Below, piece after piece: positions 34,822 to 35,517 of a stretch of 35,517 nt of DNA. Position 1 is the first letter of the stretch; each line of letters begins with the position of its first letter. Below the pieces are notes generated by a model, which searched no databases, had not been told where the DNA came from, and saw nothing but the letters and a program-made list of their open reading frames with translations. Origin of the DNA: Puniceicoccaceae bacterium (lineage in GTDB: Bacteria > Verrucomicrobiota > Verrucomicrobiia > Opitutales > Coraliomargaritaceae); assembly GCA_022448585.1 (NCBI GenBank), contig JAKVCN010000021.1, positions 1-35,517 on the forward strand, in the 5' to 3' direction. The position numbers and the translations under genes are program-made.

Positions 34822-34847
34822 AAGCCCATAAGCTTAGGGGCTTTTTT
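34822..34847 (+). terminator. rho-independent terminator of the tRNA pair
   Basis: AAGCCC (34822-34827) pairs with GGGCTT (34838-34843), with a TAAGCTTA-like inner part, followed by a T run to 34847. It ends 14 bases after the tRNA-Thr CCA and just before the stop codon of the convergent hydantoinase-like gene. Confidence 0.75.
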
Positions 34848-34851
34848 GTGT

Positions 34852-35517
34852 CTAGAAGTGTGTCGGGCGGCGCTGTAGAAACTGGCCGTGCCCTAACTCA
34901 CCTGTGAAACGTCCATTTTCTGCTACAGTAGCTCCGCGAACTAAAACTTGAGCGGGTCGACCTTTGATCGTTTCTCCTTCGTAAGCACTGTAATCAATAT
35001 TCATGTGGTGAGTTCGAGCTGAAATTTTGCCTCGGTATTTCGCATCCCAAATTACTACGTCAGCATCTGCCCCAACGCTCACTGTTCCTTTGCGCGGAAA
35101 AAGACCAAAAATTTTCGCCGTCTGCGTACTGGCGCAGTCTACAAAACGGTGTATGTCTAGTTTTCCTGTGCAGACGCCTTTCGTCCACAACATGGTCACT
35201 CGGTCTTCGAGCGAGGGTATACCGTTGGGAATTTTAGTAAAGTCGCCTCGCCCCATGTCTTTTTGACCCTTAAAATCAAAGGGTGCATGGTCGGTCGCGA
35301 GTGTATTAACGAGTCCCTGTTGCAGTGCATTCCACAGATAATCTTGATTAGAACGATCCCGAAGCGGTGGAGACATGACGTATTTGGCTCCCTGAAAACT
35401 TGGTCTTTCCGCATCCGTTTTGTCATGAGTCAGATACTGGATAAGCGTTTCTATCCAGATTTTGACGCCCTTTTCCCGCGCTTGCAAAGCCACTTCCACA
35501 GATTCTCGGCAGCTGGT
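34852..35517 (-). CDS. dihydropyrimidinase/D-hydantoinase, C-terminal part
   Basis: The frame runs off the right edge (the last codons in the window give T-S-C-R-E-S before VEVALQAREKG), so the N-terminal half is missing. What remains is the C-terminal half of a cyclic amidohydrolase of the hydantoinase/dihydropyrimidinase type: YVMSPPLRDRSNQ, the metal-ligand site ATDHAPF, GRGDFTKIPNGIPSLEDRV with the substrate-binding PNG, and the closing domain GLFPRKGTVSVGADADVVIWD. These enzymes open dihydrouracil or hydantoin rings in pyrimidine breakdown. The exact substrate is not readable. It converges with the tRNA genes, whose terminator abuts its stop. Confidence 0.9.
   Translation of the reverse strand, partial: TSCRESVEVALQAREKGVKIWIETLIQYLTHDKTDAERPSFQGAKYVMSPPLRDRSNQDYLWNALQQGLVNTLATDHAPFDFKGQKDMGRGDFTKIPNGIPSLEDRVTMLWTKGVCTGKLDIHRFVDCASTQTAKIFGLFPRKGTVSVGADADVVIWDAKYRGKISARTHHMNIDYSAYEGETIKGRPAQVLVRGATVAENGRFTGELGHGQFLQRRPTHF

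Overview
The window reads as ordinary chromosome from a moderately AT-rich Gram-negative bacterium. The organism is inferred, not proven. Supporting points are a type II secretion pseudopilin and secretin cluster, lipoproteins with lipoboxes, class 2 PyrD, LipA/LipB, sigma-54, and a class I ribonucleotide reductase pair that looks chlamydial: a long NrdA with two N-terminal ATP-cones and an R2 without the radical tyrosine. Together these suggest the PVC superphylum, most likely Verrucomicrobiota (Opitutae-like). I see no insertion sequence, prophage or CRISPR array. The oligopeptide transporter block looks richer in G+C by eye than the secretion block.

Layout, left half. Positions 1-301 hold the start of rplT and rpmI on the minus strand. 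Then come an orphan protein (426-1103), fumC, an A-type Fe-S carrier (minus) and rpoN. rpoN overlaps, tail to tail, a cryptochrome/photolyase-like gene that follows hemW on the minus strand. A TIG-type lipoprotein gene diverges from hemW. Positions 8150-14317 hold a leftward oligopeptide importer: binding protein, fused OppB-OppC permease, OppD, OppF. A small DUF4250-type gene sits on the opposite strand between the two ATPase genes. lexA diverges from the binding-protein gene and is followed by a glyoxalase I-like gene. ispF and ndk lie convergent to it.

Right half. Positions 16651-24634 hold a rightward type II secretion cluster (GspG, H, I, J, K, L-like, M-like, secretin D, and a small periplasmic protein in the place of GspC), followed without a break by lipB and lipA. 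The GspE ATPase, GspF platform protein and prepilin peptidase are not here. Next come pyrD (minus), an acidic orphan protein, a TauE/SafE-like membrane protein with an HCxxMCGP motif, and a stand-alone LuxR-type HTH gene behind a perfect 10-bp inverted repeat. nrdB-nrdA is transcribed leftwards. About 200 bp upstream of nrdB is a textbook pair of NrdR boxes (centres 31 bp apart) with a DnaA-box match beside it. tRNA-Lys(CTT) and tRNA-Thr(TGT) share a terminator, and a dihydropyrimidinase gene runs off the right edge.

The best leads are the R2 subunit with Leu at the tyrosyl-radical site and an all-Glu/His ligand set including Glu at site 1 (class Ic-like); its paired NrdR operator with a DnaA box; the photolyase-like protein whose FAD domain comes first and whose Rossmann-like domain comes last (possible circular permutation); the fused OppBC permease; and the dyad in front of the LuxR-type gene.
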